A stretch of 64,000 bases of DNA from Cavia porcellus (taxonomy: Eukaryota; Chordata; Mammalia; Rodentia; Caviidae), in contig NW_026947493.1 in assembly GCF_034190915.1 (NCBI RefSeq), positions 41,286,501-41,350,500 on the forward strand. The letters are read 5' to 3'. Shown piece by piece: positions 1-11,395 of the stretch; position 1 is the first letter of the stretch, and the number at the start of each line of letters is the position of its first letter. Below the pieces are notes generated by a model. It had not been told where the DNA came from. It saw only the letters and a program-made list of their open reading frames with translations, and searched no databases. A program made the translations under genes and the position numbers.

Positions 1-87
1 CTATATTATAATGGAAGACATTACCTGAATGAAAGTGAGCAAGTATGTGAACTTTTGATCACAGTGACAAAATATCTCAGAAGACAA

Positions 88-756
88 CTTAAAGAAGGAA
101 AGGTTTATTTTAGCTGACAGGTAATTCAGTCCATTGGAGGCTGGTTCTATTGCTTTTAAGGAGAAACATCAAGACAGAGGGGCATGGCCAAGGAAATTTG
201 CTTACATTATGGCAGCCAGGAAGCATAGAGAAGCAGAGAAGAAGGAGGTGGGATCAAGTTATAGTCCTAGAACCATGCCACCACAATCTACTCCCTTCAA
301 CTAATGCCCACCTCCTCAGATTCTATCGCTTCCATCAAATTATGAACCCAATAGATTAAACCAGTCACAAAGTTAGATCCTACCTGATCCAATAGCCTTC
401 CAAAGTCCTATCTCTGAACATTGCTGCATGGGGGACCAAACCTTCAACACACAAGCTTTATATCCAAATCATGCCAGAGAGGAAGAAAGGGAAGAAGTGA
501 GAGGGGTACAAAAGAGAGAGAGAAATAGGGAGAGAGAGATAAATAGGGAGAGAGACAGAGAGAGAGGAAGAGACAGAGAGAAAAATCTAATTCACAACAT
601 CCAGCTGTTGTATAGTTGGCATTTATTTATACTTGACAATGGAGTTTCCATAGCCTAATCACCTCTCAAAGGAATCACATCCTATAATTGCTGCACTGAG
701 GAACAAGTTTCCTACACATGCACTTTGAGGGAGTATATTCAAACTGTAACATTACT
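88..756 (-). mobile_element. Decayed MaLR-type (ERVL) LTR
   Basis: The left part reads 'aggtttattttagctgac' and then carries the 'catggc...cagccaggaagcatagagaagcagag' type of segment. The right part has 'aatcacctctcaaagg', 'ttgctgcactgagg' and a tail ending near 'attcaaactgtaac'. In that order, these are landmarks of MaLR-family LTRs read from the opposite strand. A purine-rich expansion (509-582) sits inside. No internal retroviral sequence or coding capacity is visible. The family is recognised from memory, so the subfamily and exact ends are uncertain. Confidence 0.6.
509..582. repeat. GA-rich purine tract
   Basis: This is an imperfect run of gaga and gggaga units on the + strand within the LTR-like sequence. 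It produces an Arg/Glu-rich frame with no family resemblance, which I do not consider a gene. Confidence 0.85.
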
Positions 757-846
757 TTTGTTTCTTTTTTAAATTGGAATGATATTTTTTCTGGCTTTTA
801 ATACTTCAAGAGGAAATCAAAAGTTTTGATTTCATTTTAGAAAGAT

Positions 847-935
847 TTTTTTTTTTTATCGATTCCAGGGATCGAACTCACGACCGCCTGCTTGCAAGGC
901 AGGTGCTTATGCCACTGAGCTAAATCCCCAGCCCC
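847..935 (-). mobile_element. ID-like tRNA-Ala SINE with target-site duplication
   Basis: Reading the minus strand gives GGGGCTGGGGATTTAGCTCAG (A box), a TGC-anticodon-like hairpin (GCCTGC/TTGCAAG/CAGGC), a B-box-like segment ending in TCGATCCC, and then an A-rich tail (poly-T on +). The 9-bp sequence TAGAAAGAT flanks it at 838-846 and 936-944, so it inserted by L1-type target-primed integration. Divergence from its sister copies is low. Confidence 0.9.
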
Positions 936-944
936 TAGAAAGAT

Positions 945-1837
945 GTTTCTGATGAATAATTGTAAGTTTACAAGATTTTTGATATTTCATATTTTTAAAA
1001 GACATTAACCAGTTGTCTTTGGGCTTGTAGGATTTCTGGTATAAATTCTGCTGGTTTTTGTTCCTTTGTAAATATTCTGTCTTTTTCTTCCTCTGTGTGC
1101 TTATAAAATGTTCGTTTACTTCATAATCATTCTTTCTTTGCAGTTTGATTATACTTTTCATGTCTCTTTTACCTTTTTTTGCCTAAACTTTGTTGAATTT
1201 TTGGATCTTTCAGTTTGTAATTTTCACCAAACTTGTAGTTTTCTATAATTATTTCATCACATTTTTCCTGTTGTCCTGTGATTCTAATTATATTAACACT
1301 TGAAATTTTCCATATATCTGATGCTTATCATAGCTTTTATTTTTTATTACTATTTCACTCGATTTCATTTGAAAAGTTGCTGTTTCTACATCTTACATAG
1401 TTTCTAATTCTGTGTCTGAGAATTCACTAATTATTTCTCTGCCTAGATAAGCATAGAAAGCTAATTCATAAAATTTAAATCCTGCTCAGAGCCAATTCAT
1501 AGTGGTCTCCAACAGTCTTATATATTCCATTATTCTTCTCAATATTTTCCTGATTTCTTCTATTGTTTAAACATACAAAGTCTATTTCTAATAGTAGATT
1601 TAATGCTATTTGATAGCATCTGATAATAGTATCGGATAATTCTCTCTATAATTTATTTGCCTATTGGTATTGCTTACTATATTTCCTGGTTTGAAATTTC
1701 ATTTTACTGATTTTTGCATGAGTTGTGTTTTGTTTTGTTTTACTAGGCATCATAAATTTTATAATGTATATTTAAAATTTATTGGCTCTTTGGAAGGACA
1801 CGGTGAAGAATATGGCTTTATGAGTACTTTTTTTATT
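945..1837 (-). mobile_element. Probable old L1 fragment, AT-rich
   Basis: The T-rich stretch contains phrases such as 'gcatgagttgtg...actaggcatcataaattttataatg', resembling the antisense strand of old mammalian L1 5' and ORF1-region sequence. No frame is intact. The resemblance is loose and the stretch could be partly unique DNA. Confidence 0.4.
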
Positions 1838-1849
1838 TAGGCTTCAAAA

Positions 1850-1954
1850 AAAATTTTTTCTGTCTTTTTTCCTTTTATCGGTACCAAGGATTGAACTCAC
1901 GACTGCCTGCTTGCAAGGCAGGCGCTTATGCCGCTGAGCTAAATCCCCAGCCCC
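1850..1954 (-). mobile_element. ID-like tRNA-Ala SINE with 12-bp target-site duplication
   Basis: This is the same SINE subfamily as at 847-935, with a longer tail region (TACCGATAAAAGGAAAAAAGAC when read on the minus strand). TAGGCTTCAAAA is found on both sides (1838-1849 and 1955-1966). The A and B boxes and the TGC-anticodon hairpin are preserved. Confidence 0.92.
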
Positions 1955-2059
1955 TAGGCTTCAAAATTTTGAAATCTTTATAAATTCATTTATTTCATTA
2001 AGATTAAATAAAATGTAATTCAGTAAAAAAACACACATGATCCCTAATTATTGAGGAAA

Positions 2060-4650
2060 CATCTTTCTTTTTAAAATTTATTTTGAAGAGAATAAAACTA
2101 ATTGAAGTAAAACAGAATGGAGTTAATCAAAACAAAACAATGAATGTGGTACAAGACTTCAAAACAAGATAAGAGGAAATCTACAATGGCTACTATACTG
2201 TCTTTTGTTATCTTCAAAATAACTGCCCATATCTTCAAGTACAACAAAATCAAAGAAAACAGAACAGATTAAAACCAATAAAAGCAGAACAATAAAAGCA
2301 ATACTAGGCTTTAAAACAAGATACTAGGAAATCAATGATGTGGACCATAATATATTGTGTTATCTTTGAATTAGCTGCCTATGCCATCAAATATAATAAA
2401 ATCAAATATAACAAAGCAGGTTAAAACCAGACTAATCAGGACAATTAAAAGACAATACAGAGTTTCAAAACATAGTAAAATTAACAATGACCACTTTCTT
2501 CCATTTTTAGACATTTCCTCCCTTTGCACTTTCACATTATCTATTGTGCATTTTGGATCCCACTAACTCCTTTAGTTTTTTATACTAGGAAGACAACAGA
2601 ATGTTCACCCATGTGACTCTGAACTGTTGCACTCATGAGCATGATCTCAACTTGTACCCATTTACCTCCAAGAGCCTCAACGTTATCTTTCTTTATAAGT
2701 AAGCAGCTTTTCATTGTATAAAAATGCCATGTCTTTCTTATTCATTCTGCAGCTGATGGGCAAGCTACTGCCATTTGTGATGGTTCCCTGTCACATAAAG
2801 CATTGTTCTCTCTCCTTTGACTTTCAGTGTATAAACACCCTTTTGAACTAAATGTGTTTCTTGTACAAAGCATATTGATGGATCCTGTCTCCTGATCCAC
2901 TCTGCCTGTGTTTCTTTTTATTAGTGAATTGAAGTCCTCTACATTAATGACTATGGCCAATATGCTTTGCCTCATCTCTGCCGTGCTATGTTCCTGCCAC
3001 TGGCTGCCTATTTTTCTCTTCCATTCAATAGCCTGCCCCACTTGGTGATCCTCCCCTACCACTGTTCCTGGAACTGTGGTCTTCTTCCTTTTTTTTTTAA
3101 TCTCTCTCTAGAATGTCCTTCAGTATTCTTTGTTGGGTTGGTCTAGTGGTTAATTCCTTCAGTTGTTCCTTGTCATGAAAGTATCTTGTTTCTCCATTAA
3201 TTTTGAAAGATAGTTTTTTAGGGTACATCAATATGCGCTGGAAGTTGTTTTGTTTCAGGATTTGAAATACTTCACTCCAAGCTCTTCTTAACTTGATGGT
3301 TTGTGTTGAGAAGTCTCATGATTGTGATGGATTTTCCTTTATAGGTGATCTGTCTCTTCTCTAACAGCTTTTAATATTTTGTTCTTATGTTGAATTTCTG
3401 AAATGTTGATTATTGTATGTCTTGGTGTAGATTTATTTTTGATTATGGGTAGCTGGAGTTCTATATGCCTCACTTATCTGTATATCAGATCCTTTCCCCA
3501 TATTTAGGAAGTTTTCTGCTGTTACTTCTGTAAATAGAATCTTAATGTCATTTGTGTTGACCTCCAGTTTTTCACTAACACCTGTTATTCTTAAGTTATT
3601 TTGCTTCATGCCATCTTGTAGTCATTGAATTTCTATTTCCTGGTTCCTTGTTATTTGTAAGAGATCTTTCCTTTCATGATCAAAAGCTGCAAACTTGTCT
3701 TCAAGGTCTGAAAGTCTATCTTCAGTTTCTTTCAAGTGGTTTTGCCAGCTTTCAATGACTTTTTTAATTTCCTGGATATCTCTTTGAAACTGTTTTGTGT
3801 ACTCTGAATTTTTTTATATTGTTCTCTCAAGGTTTCCTCATTTTTTCCTATGGTCCTCTATATTTTTATCAATGTATTCTCTAGAGGTGCTTAGCAATTC
3901 TTTTATTATGTTTTACATTTCTTCTTTTACCTGAGATAGTATTTCTGCTCCAATTTCTGTTATAGCCTCATAAAGTTGTTTCTTTACTTCAATTGTTATC
4001 ACTTCAGAAACTTTAGGTGTGTGACTCCTGACCTCTTCCATGTTTAGATCTCTTGAACTTGCTCTGCTTGCGTGGGATAGGGACACCTTTTGCTTCTTCC
4101 TCTTGGCATATTCCTAGGTTCTTCCATACACGAAGGTAGTGGGATCCCAGGCACTACATGCATTGGCTAAAGTTTGTCCAAAGCATGATTGTTTGGGTCT
4201 CGTGGCCAGTGTTGGCTATGGGTAGCTGATGGTTGTCATTGTGCGCTATGGTGTAGGGCTGGCTGCTGCTTTTCCCTGCCTGCACTAACTACCATCAGCA
4301 GGGAACCTCCACAATGACTGGAGTGTGTACATGTGTGGGACTGGCCCACTGCTCCCAACCTGAGCTTGTTACCCAAGGGGATCCCCCAGGATAGTGTTGA
4401 GGAAACATCTAGATGCTATGTGAGTCTTCCTAAGAGGCCAAGGTATTTCTACTATTGCTGATTGATGCCCAACCCTATCTCAGCCACAAGCATCACTGTA
4501 CTTATCTCTTATTTCTTGTAGTTTTTACACTTCTTTGTACAGCTTCTGGTACTTTCAGATCAGCCCACAGTTGAACACTCAAGAAAAATTCTCTGTAGCT
4601 CTCCTGAGCCATGTCTATGCAATTCCTTTTTCTGAGGATTTTTCTTCTGT
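2060..4650 (-). mobile_element. L1 element lacking most of ORF2
   Basis: From low to high coordinates, this minus-strand L1 shows four parts. First is a 3' UTR with about three diverged repeats of a ~150-bp unit (2090-2500). Next is the last part of ORF2 (to about 2760, 'gcagctgatgggcaa'). The first part of ORF2 follows (2762-2960, 'gtgtttcttgtacaaagc'). Then come an ORF1-like region (about 3060-4060) and a GC-richer 5' UTR (to about 4650). Compared with the copy at 17740-23688, about 3.4 kb of ORF2 is missing at about 2760, removing most of the endonuclease and all of the reverse transcriptase. The remaining frames are full of stops, so the element is non-autonomous. Confidence 0.85.
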
Positions 4651-6017
4651 TTGTCTATAAACTTTAGCCACCAGGGCCTTCCTGAACTTAGTCTTTCCTA
4701 TTAAGCAAGGCCTCTGGGCTTGGCTTGGGTTTACCTTTACCATGAGGCATGGACAGTTTCTTTGGTAATTTAACACAGTCAACTGTAGATCTCAAATTTG
4801 TGTTTGTTTTCCTCAGGGATCACTGTTTTGGATTGTCTGCTGGTGAATATCTGAAAACTGTGTTTCATGCATTTTATATACTTGTGTAGTTACTAAGGTA
4901 AGAGGACAAATTTCATCCCTGTAAGTCCTTCATGGGCTCCTTGAGCCTATTGCATGCTATACTGCAGTTCAGAAACTTGGTTTAATCCAAACTTCTGCCC
5001 ATTCTGGTTTCTGAGATGCCAGGAGGATGCTGGAGGGAATCACATAAATGTGAGCAATGGTGACATTACACTTTTATAGTCTTCAATTTAGGCTGCCTTC
5101 TCAACACTGTTTCCCATTACAGCTGTTTCAAAGGTTTGCCAACTGCTTCCCATCCCCAATTCCAACTCCAGAATCTTTCTCTAAGCAAATTAACCTTTTG
5201 CAAAAATATGCTCTAGAGGAGATTGAAAGCATCTTAACAGAAATTCTTCAAATCTCCCATCAGTATGCCTAAAAATACAACTTTTTACAGGCCCTTACTC
5301 TGTACTCATTAGAAAATTCCTTCTATTTTTTTAGTGAACTTGATCACATATTTATTCTTTTGTTGTTGTGCTTTTTAGTATATTTTTATCATTACTGTAA
5401 TATTTTCTGATATAATTATTGCTAATGATTAAAACTTTATGAAAGAGTAAGAACCATTGCAAACATGTATCATAAAAATAACTTACTTTTAAAGTCAGCT
5501 ATTGCTATTTATTTCACTGCAGTGAACTACTCTCTTAAAGAACATTTTCTATAATCTTGAATTAAAGAACATTTTCTATAATCTTGAAAGTGGCCATTAG
5601 AGGCTGCTATGCAGACAGCTGTTGTCTTTCAAATAACTAGTTCCTTGGTGCTTTTCTTGGCCAAACTCTTTCTCTCAAAATCCCCAGTTGACTTCCTGTC
5701 TTTTACAAAGTAAAAGACAAAATTTTAAAATGGCAGACAACAACATGCATAGGCTACTCTACCCAAAAAACTCATTGATAGTAAAGTTAAGCTCTTTTGT
5801 TATTTTTGTTACTCATTTTTATTTCTTCTATGGCTTTTGATGATTTTGATTTATCTGTTAAGAAAATTTCATAGTTTGGACGTATTTTACTTATTTGTAG
5901 TCAAGCTAGTTATTCAGATTATCTGTTTATCTGTCTTTTGATCATTTAATCTAAAAATTCTAGAATAGTTTTGAAAAATGGTTTATAATTACTGTGGCTT
6001 TAATTCTCACATATTAA
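4651..6017. other. Unclassified intergenic sequence
   Basis: I see no gene. The left part (4720-5010) may belong to the flank of the L1 or to another old repeat. The remainder is AT-rich with only short chance frames. A perfect 27-bp tandem duplication lies at 5535-5588. Confidence 0.5.
5535..5588. repeat. Perfect 27-bp tandem duplication
   Basis: The 27-bp unit beginning ttaaagaacattttctataa occupies 5535-5561 and is repeated without mismatch at 5562-5588. The identity implies a recent slippage or duplication event. Confidence 0.97.
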
Positions 6018-6030
6018 CAGCTTTGCTTTT

Positions 6031-6148
6031 TTTTTTTTTTTTTTTTTTTTTTCTGTCTTTTTCCTTTTTATCGGTACCAGGGATCGAACTCACGACCGCT
6101 TGCTTGCAAGGCAGGCGCTTATGCGGCTGAGCTAAATCCTCAGCCCCT
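6031..6148 (-). mobile_element. ID-like tRNA-Ala SINE with 13-bp target-site duplication
   Basis: CAGCTTTGCTTTT is present on both sides (6018-6030 and 6149-6161). The tail is a long uninterrupted poly-T on the + strand (about 30 nt), followed by the GTCTTTTTCCTTTTTATCGG tail segment and the tRNA-like body. The long homopolymer tail and perfect duplication mark it as a young insertion. Confidence 0.95.
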
Positions 6149-6638
6149 CAGCTTTGCTTTTGATATTATTGAATATTCAAGTATAAAAATGTTTAGACTT
6201 TTATCACATTTCTGATAGTTTTCAAGTCCTTGGCTGTATAATTTCTACTTAACTATTAAACTTCCTTGTTCCAAAATGCTATCAGTCTTAAAATTTGTCT
6301 TTAGAACTTACAGTTTTTCTAAGGTTTTGGTTTAAATAAATCCTTTTCTTTGTATTTGCTACTTTTCATGTATTTATCATGGAGATTTCTCAAAAGTATA
6401 TTTCTTTTCTGAATTTATCCACTTTCTATCTTTAAACTTCTGTTCTTATCTAGATCTTTGTTGCATTCCTATAGACCTGCTGAAGTTATTTTAAATTAAA
6501 AAACATCTGAAAGGAAACATGCAAACAAAGCAACAGGTAACCTTCACTCAAATTATTTTCTTAAATTTGAACACACTTCTAGTTCTCACTTTTATTTTTT
6601 TTAATTGTTTGTCTTTTCAGTCAAGTTACATAAAAATT

Positions 6639-6785
6639 TAAAACCACAGATTTATTACATTTACTTTTTCTATCCTCCCTAAAATCAGTACTCCTCACTC
6701 ACATCACTGTGGAATCTGCTCAAGGAAAATTTATGACTGCTACATTCAATAACTCTTGGTCAAGCCTTGTACTATTTGATCATTT
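6639..6785 (+). repeat. Copy 1 of a dispersed ~150-bp duplication
   Basis: This block shares 'cacagatttattaca', 'tcctcactcacatcactgt' and 'gaatctgctcaaggaaaa' in the same order with 7453-7605. I estimate well over 80% identity by eye. Both copies lie in the same orientation about 815 bp apart. Confidence 0.88.
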
Positions 6786-7452
6786 CTCCACTTAATATCT
6801 TTTAACTTTGTTGGGAAAATAATTCTATCCTTCAACTTTTATGAATACTCACCTTTTGGGCTCCTTGGCTATTCATGATTCTTTGGGTTCCATTACAAAC
6901 TTAAGTTTACCTCCATTTGTGACTTTATCCATAATGTATGGTTCACTCTGAGTTCTGTATCTTGATATAAATTTCTCTCCTAAACACACAGAATGCTAGA
7001 CAGTCTATGTGGATAACCTTTAAAAAACTGAGAAAATACATATAAAACTGAATTTATTGTCTTGTGTCCACTATACAAAGTACCTGAATGCTTTTGTTAT
7101 ACCTATTCAATTGTAGTTCATTTCTTTCTGCCATATCAGAGACTATTCAAGTGGAAGGCTATGGCATTTTAAGGTCAAAAGTCTCTCAGACCCCTGCAGA
7201 GTGCATCTTTCTACATGGAAACTCACGGAATATTTTTTGTCTTTGTGATGAATATGAAAGCATAACAAGATGGAAAACTAATGTCTTGGCCCATCAGTCC
7301 TTGAGGGCAGAGACCGAGTGTTACCATAGATTCATTCTTGATTCTTGATTCTAAATGGTATGAGAAAAAAAAATCAAAATTTGTCCTCAATAATCCTAAT
7401 GCTAAACCATTGTAAATGAAATAAATTCTTCTGCAAAATTGAAATTTTTATG

Positions 7453-7605
7453 CTAAATGAAATTTAAGCCCACAGATTTATTACATTCACTTTTCCTACT
7501 TTTCCTAAAATCAATACTCCTCACTCACATCACTGTAGAATCTGCTCAAGGAAAATTTATAACTGCTACACTCAATGAGTCTGTCAAGCCTTATATTATT
7601 TGGAT
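7453..7605 (+). repeat. Copy 2 of a dispersed ~150-bp duplication
   Basis: This is the partner of 6639-6785. Homology begins near 'aaatttaa.cc.cacagattt' and fades after 'gtcaagcctt.ta.tatt'. It does not match any repeat family I recognise. Confidence 0.88.
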
Positions 7606-8715
7606 GCCAAGTTATCTACAGATAAATTTGGGTGGCTATAAGATAAGCAAGTTAAAAAATATTCATAATTTCTAGTCATTCATGTAACTTTAGTTTATCA
7701 AAGAATAAAGTTATTGTCCATTTAACTTGTAGATATATCAACTTTGTTACTTGTCATGCAAAAATATGTCATACTTTCGAACCCTAGTGCTTCTTCTTTG
7801 AATACTGTTGACTCTTTTATTGCATGCCCTAAAAGGTTCTGCCAGTTTTAAACCTGAGGCTAGTATCCCATCTGTTTAACTGGAGACCATCGAATCCTAA
7901 CAGACACTTCATTTTTTAGGAGGTATTTCCAGTGTTCTGTGAAACCAAAATTTCCACTTGGTGCTGCACATATCTTTCTGAATCTGACAATGCATTGAGC
8001 ACAATGGGGTAAATTCCCAGATGCCCTTGCCACTATGGAGATTGGCTCAAGTTTGACCAACAATAGAAATCTAGAGAACAGAAAGTCACAATGAAAGATG
8101 CTCTCCGGCAATCCAATTTGGTGCAGACTCACAACATTCCTCATATACTCAGTGAAGTTAAAGAAATTTGGTAGGTTTAAACCACACACAGTCCAAGATG
8201 AAGGATGAGAATAACCCAGGTTTGCCCCAGAACTCTAGTCTCTTTAATATTAAAATAATTATCAAAGATAATCCTGTAGATTAATGTAGACCTGGACTGA
8301 TTTATTAAAATAATTTTACTTGCATTGTATAGTCTCCTTCCTGTATACAATTTTCTCAGACACTCCTATTTTAAAATTTAAGGTACTTTTGTATTCCTGA
8401 ATATTTACATAGGTTATCAAAATTTATTTGTTTTTCATAGAGGTTATGATTATTATATTGAAATTTTATATTTATTCTTTTTCTAGATTAACTATGATAT
8501 CTGATACTGTTTCATTATTTTTTACATTGACTATTATGTACCAAGTTCAACTCTGGCTGAAAGCTACTCGTTTGATTATTTTAAGAGCCTGCTACTATGC
8601 AATCACTGATTTGCAAGTAAGGAAAAGAAGGATGCTAGATAGTCCTTACCAATTTCACAAAAGTACTACTTTATATTGTTATTATGGAAACATACTTCTG
8701 TTTTATATTTATTAT

Positions 8716-8852
8716 TTCTCAGCATTATATTAATATTATATTTAAAATATTATTAAATATTTTAATATTTATATTAAATATTATTAAATAATATTAATAT
8801 TATATTTAAAATATTATTATATTTAATTATAAAATATTATTATATTTTCTGT
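8716..8852. repeat. Self-complementary AT repeat (TATTAATATTATATTTAAAA)
   Basis: The stretch is almost pure A/T. A ~28-bp AT unit (tattaatattatatttaaaa...) recurs at about 8728 and 8790, with inverted aaatattattaaa blocks between. It can fold into long AT hairpins or cruciforms. Confidence 0.9.
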
Positions 8853-9595
8853 TGCCAGAAAATAACTGGTTTGTATAAATGAAAGGATTTCCAAAAGTAA
8901 TTTTTTATTCTCACCCTCAATTTTTCTTAATATATTTTCTAGCCTTCCTGTTGTTCTATAGTCTTCATATAATTCTGTCACTTTTGGTATTTTAATGCTT
9001 GTTTCAGGTAATATCTCACTGAAAGCTTTTGCTAAATATTTTCATCTTCAAAATTAATTTTAAAATGCTTTGATTTTTATTCTTCACCTCATGTCTCCTT
9101 CTGTGTGACATATTACTTATCTGTGCTCTTCAGTTTTTATGCCATTGAATGCTGCACATCAGATTTCTTGGCAACAGTGTAGATAAGTTTTCATCTCCCA
9201 AGGCATGTATTTCAATAATTATTGAGATTTGTGACTTTCCAGCTCTGACTGCCTTTCATTTCACTCATGTGTGATTTGAAGGTCGCCTAGTTTAGAAAAC
9301 TTGCCTGACCACCAGAAATTTCCAAATTAGCAGAAAAGATCAGCAGGACATATGAACATTAAGGTGCAGAGAGGTTCCACATTCACTAACACATAGCTTT
9401 TGAGAATTTATGAATGGAGGCATGTGAGACAGAATGAAATAGAATAATTTATGTAGACCTGCCACTAACTCCCCCATGAATACACTGCAATGTCAGAAAT
9501 TTGCTAAAGTATCATATAGGTTCTATAATTTTTACTGTGTTTACTATGAGTTACACTGAGAAATCCAAGCTGCTCTTATTTTTAGCCTTTTACTT
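8853..9595. other. Unclassified intergenic sequence
   Basis: I see no gene, SINE or L1 feature here. Only short chance frames occur. Confidence 0.5.
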
Positions 9596-9978
9596 TTGTC
9601 CAGCTGCTATAGCATGGATCTTGAATGCTTCCCAAAGGCTGTGTGTCACAGTCTTGTCCCTCAGGTAGCACGATGGGGAGGCGGAAGAACTTAGTGTCCC
9701 TGGGCCGTGCCCTCGAATGAGATGGTGGTACTTCAGTTGCTTCTTCCTCCTCTCTTTTTATGTCCTAGCCCTAAGATGAGTGGTTTTGCTCCATAATATG
9801 CTCCTGCCAAGATGTGCTGTCCTTCCCTCACCAGTAGCCTGAAAGCAATGACCCTGCTTGATCATAAACTAAAACCTCCAAGCACTACAAGCCAGAATAA
9901 ATCCTTTCCTTTCATAGCTTGATTTATCTCAGGTATTTGCAATAGTAACGGGAAGCTGATTATCACACTGAACTTTTT
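9596..9978 (+). mobile_element. MaLR-like solo LTR
   Basis: Landmarks in order are 'atcttgaatgcttcccaaag', 'gatgagtggttttgctcc', 'gatgtgctg.ccttccctcac' and 'aaagcaatga'. They are followed by the polyadenylation-type segment 'ccagaataaatcc' and the terminus 'tatctcaggtatttgcaa...gggaagctgatta'. The same family recurs in this window at 30220-30398 and 58757-59215. No internal proviral sequence is attached. Confidence 0.65.
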
Positions 9979-10977
9979 GGCCCTAAAGATCTCAAAAATA
10001 TAGATTTTAACCAACTCTGGCAAATTTTATTGCCCATAGTAAAAGAATTGGAAGAATTAAGTCTGTTTCTTTCCCCACTCAGACTTTCTCAAGCTCATAT
10101 ACAGAAACAGAGCCAGTAAAAATCAAGGTGTTTCCAAACATATTAGTCACTCATTTATTCATTAATCTGTCAACAATGGAGTGCTTTTATACATGAGGAC
10201 TGTTTATGCTTTGGGCATACAGTGATAAATATAAATGAGGGTGGATGAATTGTCTATGTACCCAAATATTTGCTTAAATAATGAAAACTATTTACCAGCA
10301 TGATTTGTACTATTTCATCTTATCCATTCTTAGATAAGAAACTAAAATAAGCAGTATGAGAATAGTAATCTTGCCTGGAAAGCAAATCCAAATTGGATAG
10401 TTTAATAAAAGTACTAAAATATATCACATATTAAAAATGAGTAAGAGAAAATAGCATAGATTTTGATGCAAAGAGAATAGTTAATAAGTATATTTTTCAC
10501 TATATTATTGCTAGTCCTACTTATAGACCTACTTATAAGGCCTACTTATAGAAATCGAAACACTTAGAAACTGTATTTGGTTGTTCATTGATTAAAGGAG
10601 TATTTTTTTCTTCTCAATGAGATATTTTAAAATATTTGTCACAGGGAAAAGAATCAAGACTGAATTTAATGCCTACTTATTCTACTATACTATGTAAGTG
10701 TGTAAGTTCTGCACGATTTAGAACTGCATAACATAGTTTGAAGCTGATGACATCTTGACTATTTCAGAAGTTTGGAAGAGTTTTTAATTCACAAGAAAAG
10801 ATGTAAGATGAATATTCTGATTTTATGAGTTCTTGAATCTCCCCATTTTCATTAACTTGTCCCTTCTGTATTTAAACTATTTTTGTAATAAAAGAAAATT
10901 GATATTTTAATGTACTTTCATGGATCCAAGTATCATTTTTAAGGTGAAGATGACATTTTAAAATTATGTTATTGTAG
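9979..10977. other. Unclassified sequence with a faint ancient-repeat match
   Basis: The stretch 10140-10230 ('cactcatttattcatta...gggcatacagtgataaa') resembles an old MIR/L2-class repeat. Nothing else is recognised, and there is no gene. Confidence 0.4.
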
Positions 10978-11112
10978 TTATTTTATCAAGATCTTATTTA
11001 CTCATTAATCTACAAACTCAAGGCAGAAACCATTTTTGTTTCTTAATTTGTGTTGTTCTACAGGTCTAGCATAATTCATGACAATTTCTAGGTTTTATAT
11101 AAATATACATTG
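10978..11112 (+). mobile_element. L2 LINE 3' end
   Basis: The order 'acaaactcaaggcagaaacc', 'tttttgtttcttaatttgtg', 'tctagcataattcatgacaa' and 'ataaatatacattgaatg' follows the 3' terminus of L2 (stretches equivalent to the gggcagggac, cctagcacagtgcctggcac and caataaatatttgttgaatg landmarks). It is an ancient, non-coding fossil. Confidence 0.7.
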
Positions 11113-11274
11113 AATGCCTAAAATCCTTAGGTCTTAGGTCTTGTACCCTGCATTAGATGTTGAGGATAAGCAGTCAATTCTAAAACTAAAGATTTCTTCA
11201 AGTATCTCTCAGTTAGTGAGGGAGTTATGGGGAAAGATGTAGACTTCCCTTTGCCAATTTCCATTTCCTTCCAT

Positions 11275-11395
11275 CACAAATCAATATAGCCATTCAACAG
11301 CATTTCTTGAGCACCTATAATGTGTCAGACACTCCTTGAGATGGAGATAATCAGTGAACAAAAGGCAGGTACCTACCTTTGTGGAATTTAAAATT
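11275..11395 (+). mobile_element. Ancient MIR/L2-class fragment
   Basis: 'cattcaacagcatttcttga', 'gcacctataatgtgtcagac', and then 'cagtgaacaaaaggcagg' with 'ctttgtggaattt' parallel a very common mammalian ancient-repeat segment. I cannot assign the subfamily. Confidence 0.5.

Larger units (their letters stand above)
6162..8715. other. Unclassified intergenic sequence with a duplicated block
   Basis: No gene is supported. Two related blocks at 6639-6785 and 7453-7605 are listed separately. The stretch 7260-7330 ('ccttgagggcagagacc') resembles the tail of an old L2-type LINE. A 109-codon minus-strand frame at 7860-8189 has no recognisable domain, and I treat it as chance. Confidence 0.45.

Noticed and set aside
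428..658. Arg/Glu-rich frame resembling an RS-type protein
   Set aside because: It is created by the GA-rich tract in an LTR-like repeat, not by a conserved RS domain.
2381..2566. 61-codon frame and surrounding three-fold ~150-bp repeats, considered as a satellite or CRISPR-like array
   Set aside because: The units are the internal repeats of this L1 family's 3' UTR (also seen at 34173 and 38010). There is no spacer and repeat architecture.
7860..8189. 109-codon minus-strand frame
   Set aside because: No family resemblance. The length is within what chance gives in 64 kb, and the surrounding sequence looks non-coding.
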